A stretch of DNA of 32,143 nt from positions 1-32,143 of the forward strand of contig CAMWGU010000031.1 in NCBI GenBank assembly GCA_947173895.1, read 5' to 3'. Source of the stretch: an uncultured Bacteroides sp. Lineage in GTDB: Bacteria; Bacteroidota; Bacteroidia; Bacteroidales; Bacteroidaceae. The notes under the pieces were generated by a model. The model ran no database searches and was not told the DNA's origin. It saw nothing but the letters and a program-made list of their open reading frames with translations. This document shows, piece by piece, positions 7,863 to 16,905 of the stretch (its first letter is position 1; each line of letters begins with the position of its first letter). The position numbers and the translations under genes were made by a program.

Positions 7863-8948
7863 ATGAATAATAGATTCTCCTATTTACTTGTTGGGTGCAT
7901 GTTTCCATTTGTTTCTTTTCATGCACAAGAAAGTTCTAACTTTCCACCACGTTATTCTGTAGTGAACGATCTTACAGACTATGTTGTATGGCAACTTGTA
8001 TATCCCGACTCTTTGTTGGGAGCGGATGTTGCAGGCGAAGCCGTGTGTAGGCTTCACATTGATAGTTTGGGAGCAATCAGCAGCAAGTCTGTTGAGGCTA
8101 CGCATCCTTTGTTTACCCGAGCGGTAGAAGAAGTGATTGGCGGTATGCATGGATGGCAGCCTGCCAAGCGGACGGGCAAGAACGTCGACAGTACCATTGT
8201 TCTCCGCATTCCTTTTGAGCCAGATGCTTATAATGACCGTGTCTGGCGCCAGCAGCAGGTATTGGAACCTTGCAGGGGACAGGATGCCGATTCTATACCA
8301 AGATTTCCCGATGATATCCGTCGGCTTGTGATGGGCAATATGAGTTGGCCGAATGATAGTGTGGATAAGGCGGTTGCCATTTGTCGCTTCACAGTGGACG
8401 AAAGGGGGAAAGTTGGAAATGTGCGCGTCATAAAAGGCACTCATCCAGCTTTTGATGAAGAGTCCATACGTATTCTTTCTAATTTTCCCCGACTGATTCC
8501 GGCTATGAAAAACGGGAAGCATGTGGCGTATGATTATTTTTTGACCATGCGTTTCTGGAAAGAAGATTGGGAGCATTACAATGTGTATAGAGCGTGTGCG
8601 CAGAAGAATTTTGAAGCAAATCCTTTGGAGCATTATGGCTATTCTTTTTATCCCGGTGGTACGGCTGCCTTGGTGAAATTCATCGGTTCTCATCTGAAAA
8701 TTACTCCCGAAATGAAGGCTACGGGAAAACGGGGGAGAGTGATTTATAGCTTTAATGTGGATATAGACGGTTCGATGATGGATTTCCAGTTGCTAAAAGG
8801 GCTTGATCCGTTGATGGATGCCGAAGCGTTACGGGTGCTTCAACTGGTGGATGAAAAATGGAGTACGGGATATTGCTTCAATTTTAAGAAATGGTATAAG
8901 GAGTTTCACGTCAGTCAGTTCACGATTCCGATTATTTTTACTTGGTGA
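7863..8948 (+). CDS. exported protein with three TonB C-terminal-like units
   Basis: The 361-residue product starts with a signal peptide (MNNRFSYLLVGCMFPFVSFHAQ). Three segments then look like the TonB C-terminal fold, each with a short strand, G-x-[IVM], an EATHPLF- or KGTHPAF-like helix start and a final strand: about residues 55-120, 165-245 and 285-358 (the last contains LKGLDPLMDAEALRVL). The N-terminal membrane anchor and Pro-rich linker of real TonB are absent, so it probably does not energise receptors by itself. A role as a periplasmic or outer-membrane-associated binding protein is inferred. It stands alone with its own promoter. The start at 7863 was chosen over an upstream TTG at 7842 that lies inside the promoter. 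Confidence 0.75.
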   Translation: MNNRFSYLLVGCMFPFVSFHAQESSNFPPRYSVVNDLTDYVVWQLVYPDSLLGADVAGEAVCRLHIDSLGAISSKSVEATHPLFTRAVEEVIGGMHGWQPAKRTGKNVDSTIVLRIPFEPDAYNDRVWRQQQVLEPCRGQDADSIPRFPDDIRRLVMGNMSWPNDSVDKAVAICRFTVDERGKVGNVRVIKGTHPAFDEESIRILSNFPRLIPAMKNGKHVAYDYFLTMRFWKEDWEHYNVYRACAQKNFEANPLEHYGYSFYPGGTAALVKFIGSHLKITPEMKATGKRGRVIYSFNVDIDGSMMDFQLLKGLDPLMDAEALRVLQLVDEKWSTGYCFNFKKWYKEFHVSQFTIPIIFTW

Positions 8949-9060
8949 TAAAATATAATCGTATGCTTACTCATCGCTTATGTCTTTGTAAAGATGTGCA
9001 GGAAAACCTGTATGCCGGTACATCTGGCTGAACAAGTCACTTAAATGTTTCCCTTTAACA

Positions 9061-9108
9061 GCAACCAATCTCGTAAATGGTGCATGAAAAATTGGTTATG
9101 CAACCAAT
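9061..9108. repeat. three-arm inverted repeat AACCAAT/ATTGGTT/AACCAAT
   Basis: GCAACCAAT occurs at 9061-9069 and 9100-9108, with ATTGGTT at 9091-9097 between them. The middle arm can pair with either flank: a 7-bp stem with a four-base loop (9091-9108) or with a 21-base loop (9063-9097). The rest of the gap between 8949 and 9160 holds only a weak hairpin at 8993-9024 (GATGT with ACATC, inner CAGG/CCTG). No gene is seen there. Confidence 0.5.
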
Positions 9109-9160
9109 AAGCCTCCTGTTTCGGTAGGTTATGCTGTAGGCTAATACAAGGGGAGGATAA

Positions 9161-9202
9161 AACACAACTGGCTGTATCAGCATCGATACAGCCAGTTGTG
9201 TT
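9161..9202 (-). terminator. terminator downstream of ppiD
   Basis: A perfect 18-bp stem (9161-9178 with 9185-9202) has a six-base loop and begins AACACAACTGGC. On the minus strand it is followed by TTTTA. It lies 28 bases past the ppiD stop, and on the plus strand it could also stop readthrough from the TonB_C gene. Confidence 0.8.
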
Positions 9203-9229
9203 CTTGATCCGATTATCGGGGTATACTGA

Positions 9230-11362
9230 TTAGAAGTATAGGTAACGATCGTCTTTTACTTCCGCTTTTTTGTACAGGTCATTGATGAAACCGCCGGCAT
9301 AACGTCCTGCCATGTTGGACAAGTTGTCAACTTCAGTTTTAGCATCAAATTCTTCTGCACTCTTCTCTCTGTTGTAAACTTGAATCATATAGACTCCAGC
9401 GTTTCCTTTGATAGGGCCAGTCAACTTGTTTGCTTCCGCTTTGCTTGCGTATGCGCCCAAAGCAGGTTCGCTGGCACGGGTTACTGACACATAGGCCGGA
9501 GCTGAGAAAGTGATATGTTTTACAGAGTCGCTCACTGCATTGGCCATTCCTTTTACTTGCTCAATGCTACTTGCGTTTTTCATTTCGGCCATTAATTTCT
9601 CGGCTTTCTTATCTTTGATGATTTCTGCTTTTAGCATATCGGCAACCAGGTTGATATTGCGATATCCGGCAGGATTGATCTTTTCAAGGGCAACTACCAT
9701 CAAATGGTCATTCTCACCACATTCATACAAAGGAGAAACTTCGCCTTCTTTGGCTTCGAAAATCCATTTCAGTGCTTCGCGTGTGCCTTTCACTCCACCT
9801 ACACGGTGTTCTGCGCTACGGAAGTCGGCGCGCTCTAACAAGCGGTATCCGTTTTCTTCTGCATTGGCCACCATTTGATCCATGGTAGTGTTTTGTGCAA
9901 CAAATTGGCTGAATTCATTGTATGCTTTGTTGTAGGTTTCTTTGCTGAATTCTACCGGACGTTTGATGACAGCCACTTGGTATTTGTTCTTCATGGCCTT
10001 CTTGTCCAACACTTGAAGAATAATGTTGGATTGTCCGATCTGCAAGTTATTCAGCTCTTTCACGCCAGAGTTGATCAAGGTGTTGATGTACTTGAGGTTG
10101 TCAGCATCCAACGATGCGCCTTCGTAGTTGCGTGCTGTCAACCACGTAGACTCGCCTGTCTGGCCATACTTTTTAGCCATTTCGGCAAAGTCTGCTCCGT
10201 TTTTCAAGGCATTGAAGATACTGTCAGCTAAAGTGGCTGTTTTTGCTGCGTCTTCAGCATATACCTGAATTTGACGATATTGGATTGAGTCGGGAGCAGT
10301 TTGCTTGGTTATGATTTTGAATGCGTTGTAAGAGTCGTCAGCCTGATTGTAGTAAGGACCATAAACCTCGTTGATGTTTACTGAATCCAAACGGGTTACA
10401 ATGTCATTTGGATAAACAGTCTTGTTGATTGCAATTTCAGAGAAAGGAACTACAGATCCGGTAGAACGAATGAATGTGCTCATGTCGGCTGTCGTATTCA
10501 GCTGATTGGCATACTCTGTTACTTCTTCCAACACTTCTTTGCGGTCTTCTTCAGAAGGAGTTACCAATATATCAATGTATTTGATGTTTCGGGTTTCTAC
10601 CATCTGTTCGAAAGAAGCTTTCTTCTTATTATAAAGATCTTTGATTTCGCTATTTGAAACGGTGATTGTTGAGTCGCTGATAGAAGAATAAGGAATTGCG
10701 GCCAGTAATACGTCTGATTGTGCGGTACGTGATGCGAAAGCATCTTCAGCAGCAACCGGATTTGAAATTAATGATTTGGCAATCAGATTCTGATATTTCT
10801 CAGCCAGTGTGTTCTGAATCAATGTCTTCTCAATAAAATTCCAGAACGCTCCCATTTTCTGATAGTATTCCACATATTGTGCTGGCATTTTGGTGGCATC
10901 CAGATGTGCATAGTCTACCAAGAATTTTTTCAGCATGTCTTTGTCGAATGCGCCGGTTTGCGGATTGCGGAACGGAGTTTGCATCAAGAGTGGGTTAGTA
11001 CCTTCTTCGATGATAGCTTGAACTTCAGCTTTGCTAACTGTCAGTCCTAGTTTAGCAGCTTCTGCAGCAATCAGCTGGTTGTTAACGTACGATTGCCATA
11101 CCTGGTCTTTTACTTGAGTCAGCTGATCATCGTTCAATGCGGAAACACCTTGTGTCAGTTTAATGACTTCTGTGTATTCGTCTACCATTTTCTGATACTC
11201 TTGTGCCGTAAGTGTTTTTCCGTTTACTTCACCTACGTCTTGTTTACCCTGATGTGGCTGGAGTACTTTCCATGCGTCTCCAGCAATGAATGCGAAGAGA
11301 GCAAGGCCGATTACAACGACCAACAGAGGGCCTTTACTTCTGATTGTTTGTAATGTTGCCAT
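9230..11362 (-). CDS. ppiD: membrane-anchored peptidyl-prolyl isomerase / chaperone, PpiD-SurA type
   Basis: A periplasmic folding factor is predicted. The 710 residues begin with a short cytoplasmic tail and one membrane helix (LLVVVIGLALFAFIAGDAW, residues 14-32). A SurA/PpiD N-terminal helical domain follows (about 40-260, with TPFRNPQTGAFDKDMLKKF), then a parvulin-like domain (about 345-480, with NGADFAEMAKKYGQTGEST) and a helical C-terminal half. The canonical parvulin active residues are not obvious, so it may act mainly as a chaperone, as PpiD does elsewhere. It is the last gene of the minus-strand envelope cluster, with its own likely promoter and a strong terminator. Confidence 0.88.
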   Translation of the reverse strand: MATLQTIRSKGPLLVVVIGLALFAFIAGDAWKVLQPHQGKQDVGEVNGKTLTAQEYQKMVDEYTEVIKLTQGVSALNDDQLTQVKDQVWQSYVNNQLIAAEAAKLGLTVSKAEVQAIIEEGTNPLLMQTPFRNPQTGAFDKDMLKKFLVDYAHLDATKMPAQYVEYYQKMGAFWNFIEKTLIQNTLAEKYQNLIAKSLISNPVAAEDAFASRTAQSDVLLAAIPYSSISDSTITVSNSEIKDLYNKKKASFEQMVETRNIKYIDILVTPSEEDRKEVLEEVTEYANQLNTTADMSTFIRSTGSVVPFSEIAINKTVYPNDIVTRLDSVNINEVYGPYYNQADDSYNAFKIITKQTAPDSIQYRQIQVYAEDAAKTATLADSIFNALKNGADFAEMAKKYGQTGESTWLTARNYEGASLDADNLKYINTLINSGVKELNNLQIGQSNIILQVLDKKAMKNKYQVAVIKRPVEFSKETYNKAYNEFSQFVAQNTTMDQMVANAEENGYRLLERADFRSAEHRVGGVKGTREALKWIFEAKEGEVSPLYECGENDHLMVVALEKINPAGYRNINLVADMLKAEIIKDKKAEKLMAEMKNASSIEQVKGMANAVSDSVKHITFSAPAYVSVTRASEPALGAYASKAEANKLTGPIKGNAGVYMIQVYNREKSAEEFDAKTEVDNLSNMAGRYAGGFINDLYKKAEVKDDRYLYF

Positions 11363-11415
11363 TTAATTTTACTATTTTTGTTTATTGTTTTTTTATACTT
11401 TATGGATTTAGCGCA

Positions 11416-11442
11416 CGAAGATACAAAAAATGCGGCTTACAA
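11416..11442 (-). promoter_or_regulatory. possible promoter of ppiD
   Basis: On the minus strand TATCTTCG (11416-11423) matches the -7 consensus but for one base, and TTG (11440-11442) could be the -33 element, though the spacing of 16 is short. The 105-base gap before ppiD fits an independent promoter. Confidence 0.4.
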
Positions 11443-11467
11443 GCTATTTTATTGTGAAAAAAATCAG

Positions 11468-12727
11468 TTATTCGCTTACTTTCAGCTTTACTAGTTCTAT
11501 TTTTGTTGCTGTGACTTTTATTATTTTGAAATGAAATGTGTCAAATGTAATCTCTTCATGCATCTTAGGAAAACTTTGGTATTGGTGTAGAATGAGCCCG
11601 CCAACGGTTTGATACTCGTCACTTTCCGGTAGGTTGAGTGAGAACAGTTCATTGGCTTTTTCTATTTCTATACGTCCAGAAAGGATATATTCATTGTTAC
11701 CCACGGCTTTGGCTATATAGGACGTTGTGTCGTGTTCATCTTCTATTTCGCCAAATATTTCTTCCACTAAGTCCTCTAGTGCGACAATGCCGGATGTGCC
11801 TCCAAACTCATCTACTACTACTGCTAAAGATTTCTTTTGTTGCATGAATAGTTTCATCAGTTTATGGGCTCCCATGGTTTCAGGAACAATGGGAAGTTGG
11901 CGGATATTCGGACTCCAGTCAGTCAGATCATGGAACATTTCTGAGGAGTGGATGTAGCCTATGATGTTGTCTATATTTTCTTTATAAACAATGATTTTAC
12001 TGATACCGCTTTCAATGAATCGGGTCTTCAATTCTTCGATCGACGCACCGTATTCGATGGCCACTATTTCTGTTCTGGGAAGCATACAATCTCGTATCTT
12101 GATGTTCGAGAAATCCAACGCATTTTGGAATATCTTGATTTCTGTGTCTATTTCTTGTTCGTTTTGCACGTCTTGTATGCTACTTTGGATAAAGTAATCT
12201 AAATCGATCTTGGTAAATGCTTTTTCATTGGCTTCTTTGTTTGTTTTGATGCCTGTCATGCAAAGCAGAAGGTTAGACGCTCCTGAGGCGAACTTGCTGA
12301 TAGGGTAGAGTATGATATAGCAGATGTAAGTGGGAATGGCAAAAATATTCAATGTGAAGTTGGAATTGATTTTAAACAAGGTTTTGGGTAAGAATTCTCC
12401 TGTTACCAGAATAATCAGGGTAGAGATGATAGTTTGGATGAGTACTAGCAGGAATTCGTTGTCTATCCATTCTGCCAGAAGGGTTTGCTCTATGAGTTGT
12501 GCCATTAAAATACCGTAAATGACCAAAGCTATATTGTTTCCTACCAGCATGGTGGAAATGAAATTGTTCGGATTATGGAAAAAGATGGAAAGAATGCGCG
12601 AGCTGATGCTTTGGTTATTTCTGTCCATCTCAAATCTTAATTTATTGGATGAAACAAAGGCAATTTCCATTCCTGAGAAAAAAGCGGAAAAAGTCATTGC
12701 AATAAGAATTTGTATAATAATATTCAT
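11468..12727 (-). CDS. CNNM/CorC-family membrane protein with CBS pair (hemolysin-like, GldE-related)
   Basis: The protein has 419 residues in three parts. A DUF21/CNNM transmembrane domain (about 1-180) carries GMEIAFVSSNKLRFE and GEFLPKTLFKIN. A CBS-domain pair (about 205-325) carries RDCMLPRTEIVAIEYG and VVVDEFGGTSGIVALEDLVE. A C-terminal CorC_HlyC domain (about 340-418) carries YQTVGGLILHQ. Relatives are Mg2+/Co2+ efflux or metal-homeostasis proteins. In gliding Bacteroidetes the closest relative is GldE, but nothing here implies gliding. The gene follows lptC by 13 bases and is probably cotranscribed with it. 'Hemolysin' is only an old family label. Confidence 0.88.
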   Translation of the reverse strand: MNIIIQILIAMTFSAFFSGMEIAFVSSNKLRFEMDRNNQSISSRILSIFFHNPNNFISTMLVGNNIALVIYGILMAQLIEQTLLAEWIDNEFLLVLIQTIISTLIILVTGEFLPKTLFKINSNFTLNIFAIPTYICYIILYPISKFASGASNLLLCMTGIKTNKEANEKAFTKIDLDYFIQSSIQDVQNEQEIDTEIKIFQNALDFSNIKIRDCMLPRTEIVAIEYGASIEELKTRFIESGISKIIVYKENIDNIIGYIHSSEMFHDLTDWSPNIRQLPIVPETMGAHKLMKLFMQQKKSLAVVVDEFGGTSGIVALEDLVEEIFGEIEDEHDTTSYIAKAVGNNEYILSGRIEIEKANELFSLNLPESDEYQTVGGLILHQYQSFPKMHEEITFDTFHFKIIKVTATKIELVKLKVSE

Positions 12728-12740
12728 GATTATGATCGAA

Positions 12741-13364
12741 TTAGCGTCTCGAATCTGTTTTAGTGCTGTCGGTTGAGGCTGTGTCTTCTACTGTGAAAAC
12801 TCCTGTGTTGTTGTATATCTGATATTCAGTCATTTGCTGGTTGGATTCAAATCCATAGCCAGTAATGATTTTATCTTCTTGTTCGATGCGAATAAATTTG
12901 TCTGAATAAACTTTTTCTTGTTTTTCATCCCAGAAAAGCAGGTCGGTATCAAATTTATCACCTCGCTGACTGCGGATATGTACGTTGCTTCTTAGTTCCC
13001 ACAGTTTCTTTTTCTCATAATAGTAGGCAGTGTCTGCTTTAATGCTGGCGTCAATATGGAAAAGAGAATCAAACTTTTCTAGATAGACTCCTTTCTCGAA
13101 GGACCAATATGGAGGATTTTTTTTATCGTAGATTTCCCACTCTTCTGTGATGATTTTATAGCGTGTGATACCAGAGTCGGATACAAGGGTAGTAACTCCC
13201 AGCGTTTTCATGCTGGGTAATGAGTCTCTTTCTGTAATGGCCTCGGCCAGATTTTTTTCGCTTCCCGAGCATGAGGGAAATAAAACAAGCATAACAGTTG
13301 CCCAAATGGCAACTGTTATGCTTAGAAATATGAAGTGTGATTTTTGTTTCTTTTCAGATGGCAT
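12741..13364 (-). CDS. lptC: LPS-export periplasmic protein LptC
   Basis: LptC passes lipopolysaccharide from the inner-membrane LptB2FG transporter to periplasmic LptA. The 207 residues have an N-terminal segment (IFLSITVAIWATVMLVLFPS) ending in a possible lipobox (LFPSC), so it may be a lipoprotein. The beta-jellyroll characteristic of LptC/OstA follows, with motifs RYKIITEEWEIYD, SFEKGVYLEKF, and the repeated LWELRSNVHIRSQRGDKFDT. The C-terminal tail is Ser/Thr/Asp-rich (DTASTDSTKTDSRR). The start lies only two bases from the TPR gene stop, strong evidence for a shared transcript. Confidence 0.85.
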   Translation of the reverse strand: MPSEKKQKSHFIFLSITVAIWATVMLVLFPSCSGSEKNLAEAITERDSLPSMKTLGVTTLVSDSGITRYKIITEEWEIYDKKNPPYWSFEKGVYLEKFDSLFHIDASIKADTAYYYEKKKLWELRSNVHIRSQRGDKFDTDLLFWDEKQEKVYSDKFIRIEQEDKIITGYGFESNQQMTEYQIYNNTGVFTVEDTASTDSTKTDSRR

Positions 13365-13366
13365 AA

Positions 13367-14722
13367 TTATCTGATCGTTGTTGTTTCACCAATCCAGCCG
13401 CCGATTGTGACAGAATCACCTTTCTTCAAACTTAGGAAGAATAAATCTGAATCTTTCGGGGTATGAGCTGCATAAGTAGAAATTAGTTTGTTGGCTTCTT
13501 CTGTAACACTAGGGTCTACGCTTTTTGCTTTCTGTAATTTGTCGATGACTGCAAAATATGTACATTTGTTCAATGCTGCTTCGTCACTCCAGTTAGGACT
13601 TGATGCATACATGTTGGCAATCAAGATGTATGGCTTGCCATTGTTTCCATTCAGTGAGATTGATTTCAATGCGTATTGTTTGGCTTTGCTCAATTGCTTT
13701 TTGCTGAATAGGATGACAGCTGTTTTGTATAAGTAATCTGCTTTTTTTACTTCATCTTGTTCCAAATTGATAGCTTGGTCAAAATAGTCGATACATTTGT
13801 CTATATCGCCTTTCTTATAATACATGTATCCGCAACCTACAGCTGTTTCGGCAGTTGGTTCAATAGCATGTGCAGCTTCTGATGCAGCAAAATAAGCTTC
13901 CTGTTCTGTACAGCCTAGCATTTGCATGACAGAGATGACTTGTTTTAAATAATCTAGATTAGTTTTGTTCTGTTCTACTTTGGGAGCATAAATGGCTTGC
14001 AGGTTATCGCAAGTTGCTACACCGCTATTGATAAAGAAAGCATCAATATTGTCTTTGGCTACCTTCAGCATTTTTTTGTCATTTTCCTTGGTAGCAGCTT
14101 TCAATGCGCCATCAGCAGCAGACGATGCAAATAGATAGTCTTGAATGAAGTGTTCTTTGTAAGTCTCATCCTTCTTCATGATTTGTGATGCAGCATCCAT
14201 ATATTCTTGTAATACGAAGTAATCGCTGTTATCCTTCTCCAACTCAATGGCTTCTTTGAACAATTTGTGGGCTTCTTTCATGTCTTTTCCCCCCATTGTA
14301 AAGTAGTCATGCCCTTTCATACCAATGATGGAACCTTTTGATGTCGGGTTTTTAACAATGGAATTCAATTTATCCAAATACTGGATACGTTGATCATGCA
14401 CTTTCATCAGCTCTTCAAAATATTGTTTTTGTTTAGCTGCATCTTTCTCAGTTGCAATCAATCCACGAAGAATCTTTGCTCCATTAGTATATACACTAAC
14501 TCTTACCCAAGGAGTTTCGTCAAATACTGCTTTCCATGGTGTATAGGCATCTTTGAAGTTGTTGGTCTTGACATACTCAGTGTAGATACTGATGTTTTTC
14601 AAGCATCTAATACTATCTTCACCGTGACCATACTGTGATCCGTCTGACGCTCCAGTTTGGGCGAAAGATGCTGTTGCACTTACAGAAAGAACGAACAGCG
14701 CTGTTACCATCTTCATTTTCAT
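13367..14722 (-). CDS. exported tetratricopeptide-repeat protein
   Basis: A signal peptide (MVTALFVLSVSATASFA, cleaved after AQ) is followed by about 430 mostly helical residues with TPR-like segments. The clearest are near residues 300-385 (AVGCGYMYYKKGDIDKCIDY, then LSKAKQYALKSISLNGNNGK). The product is expected in the periplasm or at the outer membrane, where TPR proteins scaffold complexes. It is placed between a beta-barrel gene and lptC with two bases to lptC. This arrangement suggests a part in envelope assembly, but the exact function is unknown. Two ATGs lie at the start (MKMKM) and either could be used. Confidence 0.8.
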   Translation of the reverse strand: MKMKMVTALFVLSVSATASFAQTGASDGSQYGHGEDSIRCLKNISIYTEYVKTNNFKDAYTPWKAVFDETPWVRVSVYTNGAKILRGLIATEKDAAKQKQYFEELMKVHDQRIQYLDKLNSIVKNPTSKGSIIGMKGHDYFTMGGKDMKEAHKLFKEAIELEKDNSDYFVLQEYMDAASQIMKKDETYKEHFIQDYLFASSAADGALKAATKENDKKMLKVAKDNIDAFFINSGVATCDNLQAIYAPKVEQNKTNLDYLKQVISVMQMLGCTEQEAYFAASEAAHAIEPTAETAVGCGYMYYKKGDIDKCIDYFDQAINLEQDEVKKADYLYKTAVILFSKKQLSKAKQYALKSISLNGNNGKPYILIANMYASSPNWSDEAALNKCTYFAVIDKLQKAKSVDPSVTEEANKLISTYAAHTPKDSDLFFLSLKKGDSVTIGGWIGETTTIR

Positions 14723-14754
14723 CGTATATAAATTTAGTTGTTATTATTACATTG

Positions 14755-16071
14755 TTAATTTACTTTCCACTTCATGAACCAGCGTTCATTAAAGGTCAGA
14801 CCGATATTGAGTTTTAAATAGTTTTCATCCATTAACCCCTTGAATTTGGGACTAACTTTAATGTATTGGCCAGAAATATTTAGTATGGACTTGCTTTGGA
14901 ACATGGGAAGTCCGAAACCTATACTGACACCATATTCGCGTGTGCCGTCTTGAAGGCTTATTTCTTCTGTTTCTGGATGAGTATAACTTACTTTGTTATA
15001 GGGAGTTGAATAATAAGCTCCCGCACGATAACGGATACGTTTTAAATAATTATGACTAATGTGGCTTGGGATAAATTCTGCGCCTAAAGCTATACGTGTA
15101 CGGCTATTCATGATCAAGCTCTCTTGGTTGAATTTGCTCCACTTTAAGTCGGCTGTGTTCCATTTTTGCAGCGTATAGTCTACTCCGATGGTTAAACGAT
15201 TATCGTATATATAAGTAAGACCTGCTCCGAATGTATGTGGCATTTTAAAGGGGTTAGTAATGGTATCACCTGTTTGTGATTGGATATAGATGGTGCCATC
15301 ATTCTCTTTTCCTGTCTGGTTGTATTTATATACTTCTCCGTTCATTGTATGTCCCAATGTGTAGACAGCACCTACATTTAACACATTTTTTTTGTTTAGT
15401 TTGTATGTGTATTGTAAGCCAAAGTCCAGTTTGTAGTCGCTGATGGAGTATTTATCGGATTTGATACTGAGTATATCTGCAGCTCCGATAGTGGTCATAG
15501 CCTGATGTGTGATATCTCCATATAGATATGAGAAGTTTGCACCAATAGACAGATTGTTGAACACCTTGTATCCTAATCCCACAAAAGCTTGATGAAATCC
15601 TCCATTTCCGTCATAGGATTCACTCCATTTTCCATTGTTGTCTACATCATCGAAATCTAATGTCTTGGAAATGCTGTATCCAACTGTGGAAAACGGCAAA
15701 AATCCAATTGTCATACCCATCTTTTTCCATAAACGAAATTGCATGGCTATATAATCAATGCTTGAATTCTTAGCGTTAGTTTTTATATTACCATCTTTAA
15801 AATTTGCGTTTTGAAGTGTCATGCCTGCATCAAACAAGAATGTCAATGAATCGATGGCTGTATAAGATGCCGGATTAGATGCGTTGATTTGACTACCGTT
15901 TCGTAAACCGTAAGCTATCCCTCCCATTGCTTTGTTATTGCCAAAGTGTTGATCTGCTAGTTGGCCGAAACCATAGCGTGTATAGGGCGAGTTTGTACTT
16001 GTTTGAGCTGAAATCAACCCTGTGACTGTGAGTAATATTGACGCACTAATCAGTCTTTTATAGTTTATCAT
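14755..16071 (-). CDS. outer-membrane beta-barrel protein (FadL/OmpP1-like)
   Basis: A 438-residue exported protein has a signal peptide ([17 protein letters not shown]). A segment [11 protein letters not shown] and the small-residue-rich [26 protein letters not shown] follow, as in the N-terminal hatch of FadL/OmpP1-type barrels. The remainder alternates aromatic and polar residues typical of barrel strands (for example [11 protein letters not shown] and [12 protein letters not shown]). Family relatives transport hydrophobic compounds, but the substrate is not predictable here. The start overlaps the coaX stop by 14 bases (16058-16071), so the two genes are cotranscribed. Confidence 0.78.
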   Translation of the reverse strand: MINYKRLISASILLTVTGLISAQTSTNSPYTRYGFGQLADQHFGNNKAMGGIAYGLRNGSQINASNPASYTAIDSLTFLFDAGMTLQNANFKDGNIKTNAKNSSIDYIAMQFRLWKKMGMTIGFLPFSTVGYSISKTLDFDDVDNNGKWSESYDGNGGFHQAFVGLGYKVFNNLSIGANFSYLYGDITHQAMTTIGAADILSIKSDKYSISDYKLDFGLQYTYKLNKKNVLNVGAVYTLGHTMNGEVYKYNQTGKENDGTIYIQSQTGDTITNPFKMPHTFGAGLTYIYDNRLTIGVDYTLQKWNTADLKWSKFNQESLIMNSRTRIALGAEFIPSHISHNYLKRIRYRAGAYYSTPYNKVSYTHPETEEISLQDGTREYGVSIGFGLPMFQSKSILNISGQYIKVSPKFKGLMDENYLKLNIGLTFNERWFMKWKVN

Positions 16072-16786
16072 TATAGCTTAATATTCTGTTTAAACCTTTC
16101 AATACTAAAAATCTATCTGCAAAGATGATACTTTTTAATTTTGTTTCAAAAGAAAATTCATCTCCTCCTGTTAAAAAAACCAAAAGTCCCGGATAATTCT
16201 TTTGAAGATGGGTAATATATCCACTTATTTCGAATTCCATGCCTCGAATAATTCCTGCTCGGATAGCGGTCTCTGTTGATTGCCCATACATCGGAACTTC
16301 TCCTTTGGTACTTACTTTAGGAAGCTTGTCTGTGAATACGTTTAATGCTTTGAAACGCATTCGCATTCCTGGAGAAATGTTTCCTCCGTGATAGGCTCCT
16401 TCAGAGTCGATGAAATCATAGGTGACGCAGGTACCGGCATCAATGACAAGAATGTCATGCTTGGGCTTGAGCCAGTTTGCGGCAACTACTGCTGCCAGAC
16501 GGTCCATGCCCAATGTTTGTGGCGTCTTATATAAATTGGTAATGGGCACGGGGAGTTCATGATTTAACTCTATGATTTTGAAAGGTAGCCTTTCCAACTG
16601 ACGCCGGATTGTGTTGCTTAGGGTAATGACAGAAGCGATGATACCTTGTTTTATTGAGTATCGTGAGCAAAGCATTGGGAGGCAATCCAAAGAATGATTG
16701 GAACCACGGAACACTTCAATCAGTTCGTCTTTATCAAATATAGCCAACTTGGCTACCGAATTTCCTATGTCGATTATTAAATTCAC
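16058..16786 (-). CDS. coaX: type III pantothenate kinase
   Basis: CoaX phosphorylates pantothenate, the first step of coenzyme A synthesis, in the cytoplasm. It belongs to the ASKHA fold and is insensitive to CoA feedback. The 242 residues show the phosphate-1 motif [12 protein letters not shown] at the N-terminus, [14 protein letters not shown] in the middle, and the phosphate-2/adenosine segment [14 protein letters not shown] with [15 protein letters not shown]. It heads the minus-strand cluster of six genes. CoaX beside envelope genes is unrelated in biochemistry, and I know of no functional reason for the overlap with the barrel gene. Confidence 0.95.
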   Translation of the reverse strand: MNLIIDIGNSVAKLAIFDKDELIEVFRGSNHSLDCLPMLCSRYSIKQGIIASVITLSNTIRRQLERLPFKIIELNHELPVPITNLYKTPQTLGMDRLAAVVAANWLKPKHDILVIDAGTCVTYDFIDSEGAYHGGNISPGMRMRFKALNVFTDKLPKVSTKGEVPMYGQSTETAIRAGIIRGMEFEISGYITHLQKNYPGLLVFLTGGDEFSFETKLKSIIFADRFLVLKGLNRILSYNDKL

Positions 16787-16806
16787 AAGTTTTGTTTTTT
16801 AGCGTG

Positions 16807-16839
16807 CAAAGTAACGCAAAAAATAAATAGGAATTGCAA
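16807..16839 (-). promoter_or_regulatory. possible promoter of the coaX cluster
   Basis: On the minus strand TTACTTTG (16807-16814) is close to the -7 consensus and TTG at 16837-16839 could be the -33 element. The spacing of 22 is slightly long. The position is 21 bases upstream of the coaX start. Confidence 0.4.
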
Positions 16840-16881
16840 TAAAATATAGTATTTGTGAGGAATTAATTAATATTTTAGATG

Positions 16882-16889
16882 TATTTTTG
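16882..16889 (+). promoter_or_regulatory. -7 box upstream of the DUF4105 gene
   Basis: TATTTTTG matches TAnnTTTG exactly and lies 17 bases before the start codon. No convincing -33 TTTG is found at the right distance, so this is a partial match only. Confidence 0.4.
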
Positions 16890-16905
16890 CATCGATAAAT
16901 AGTTA

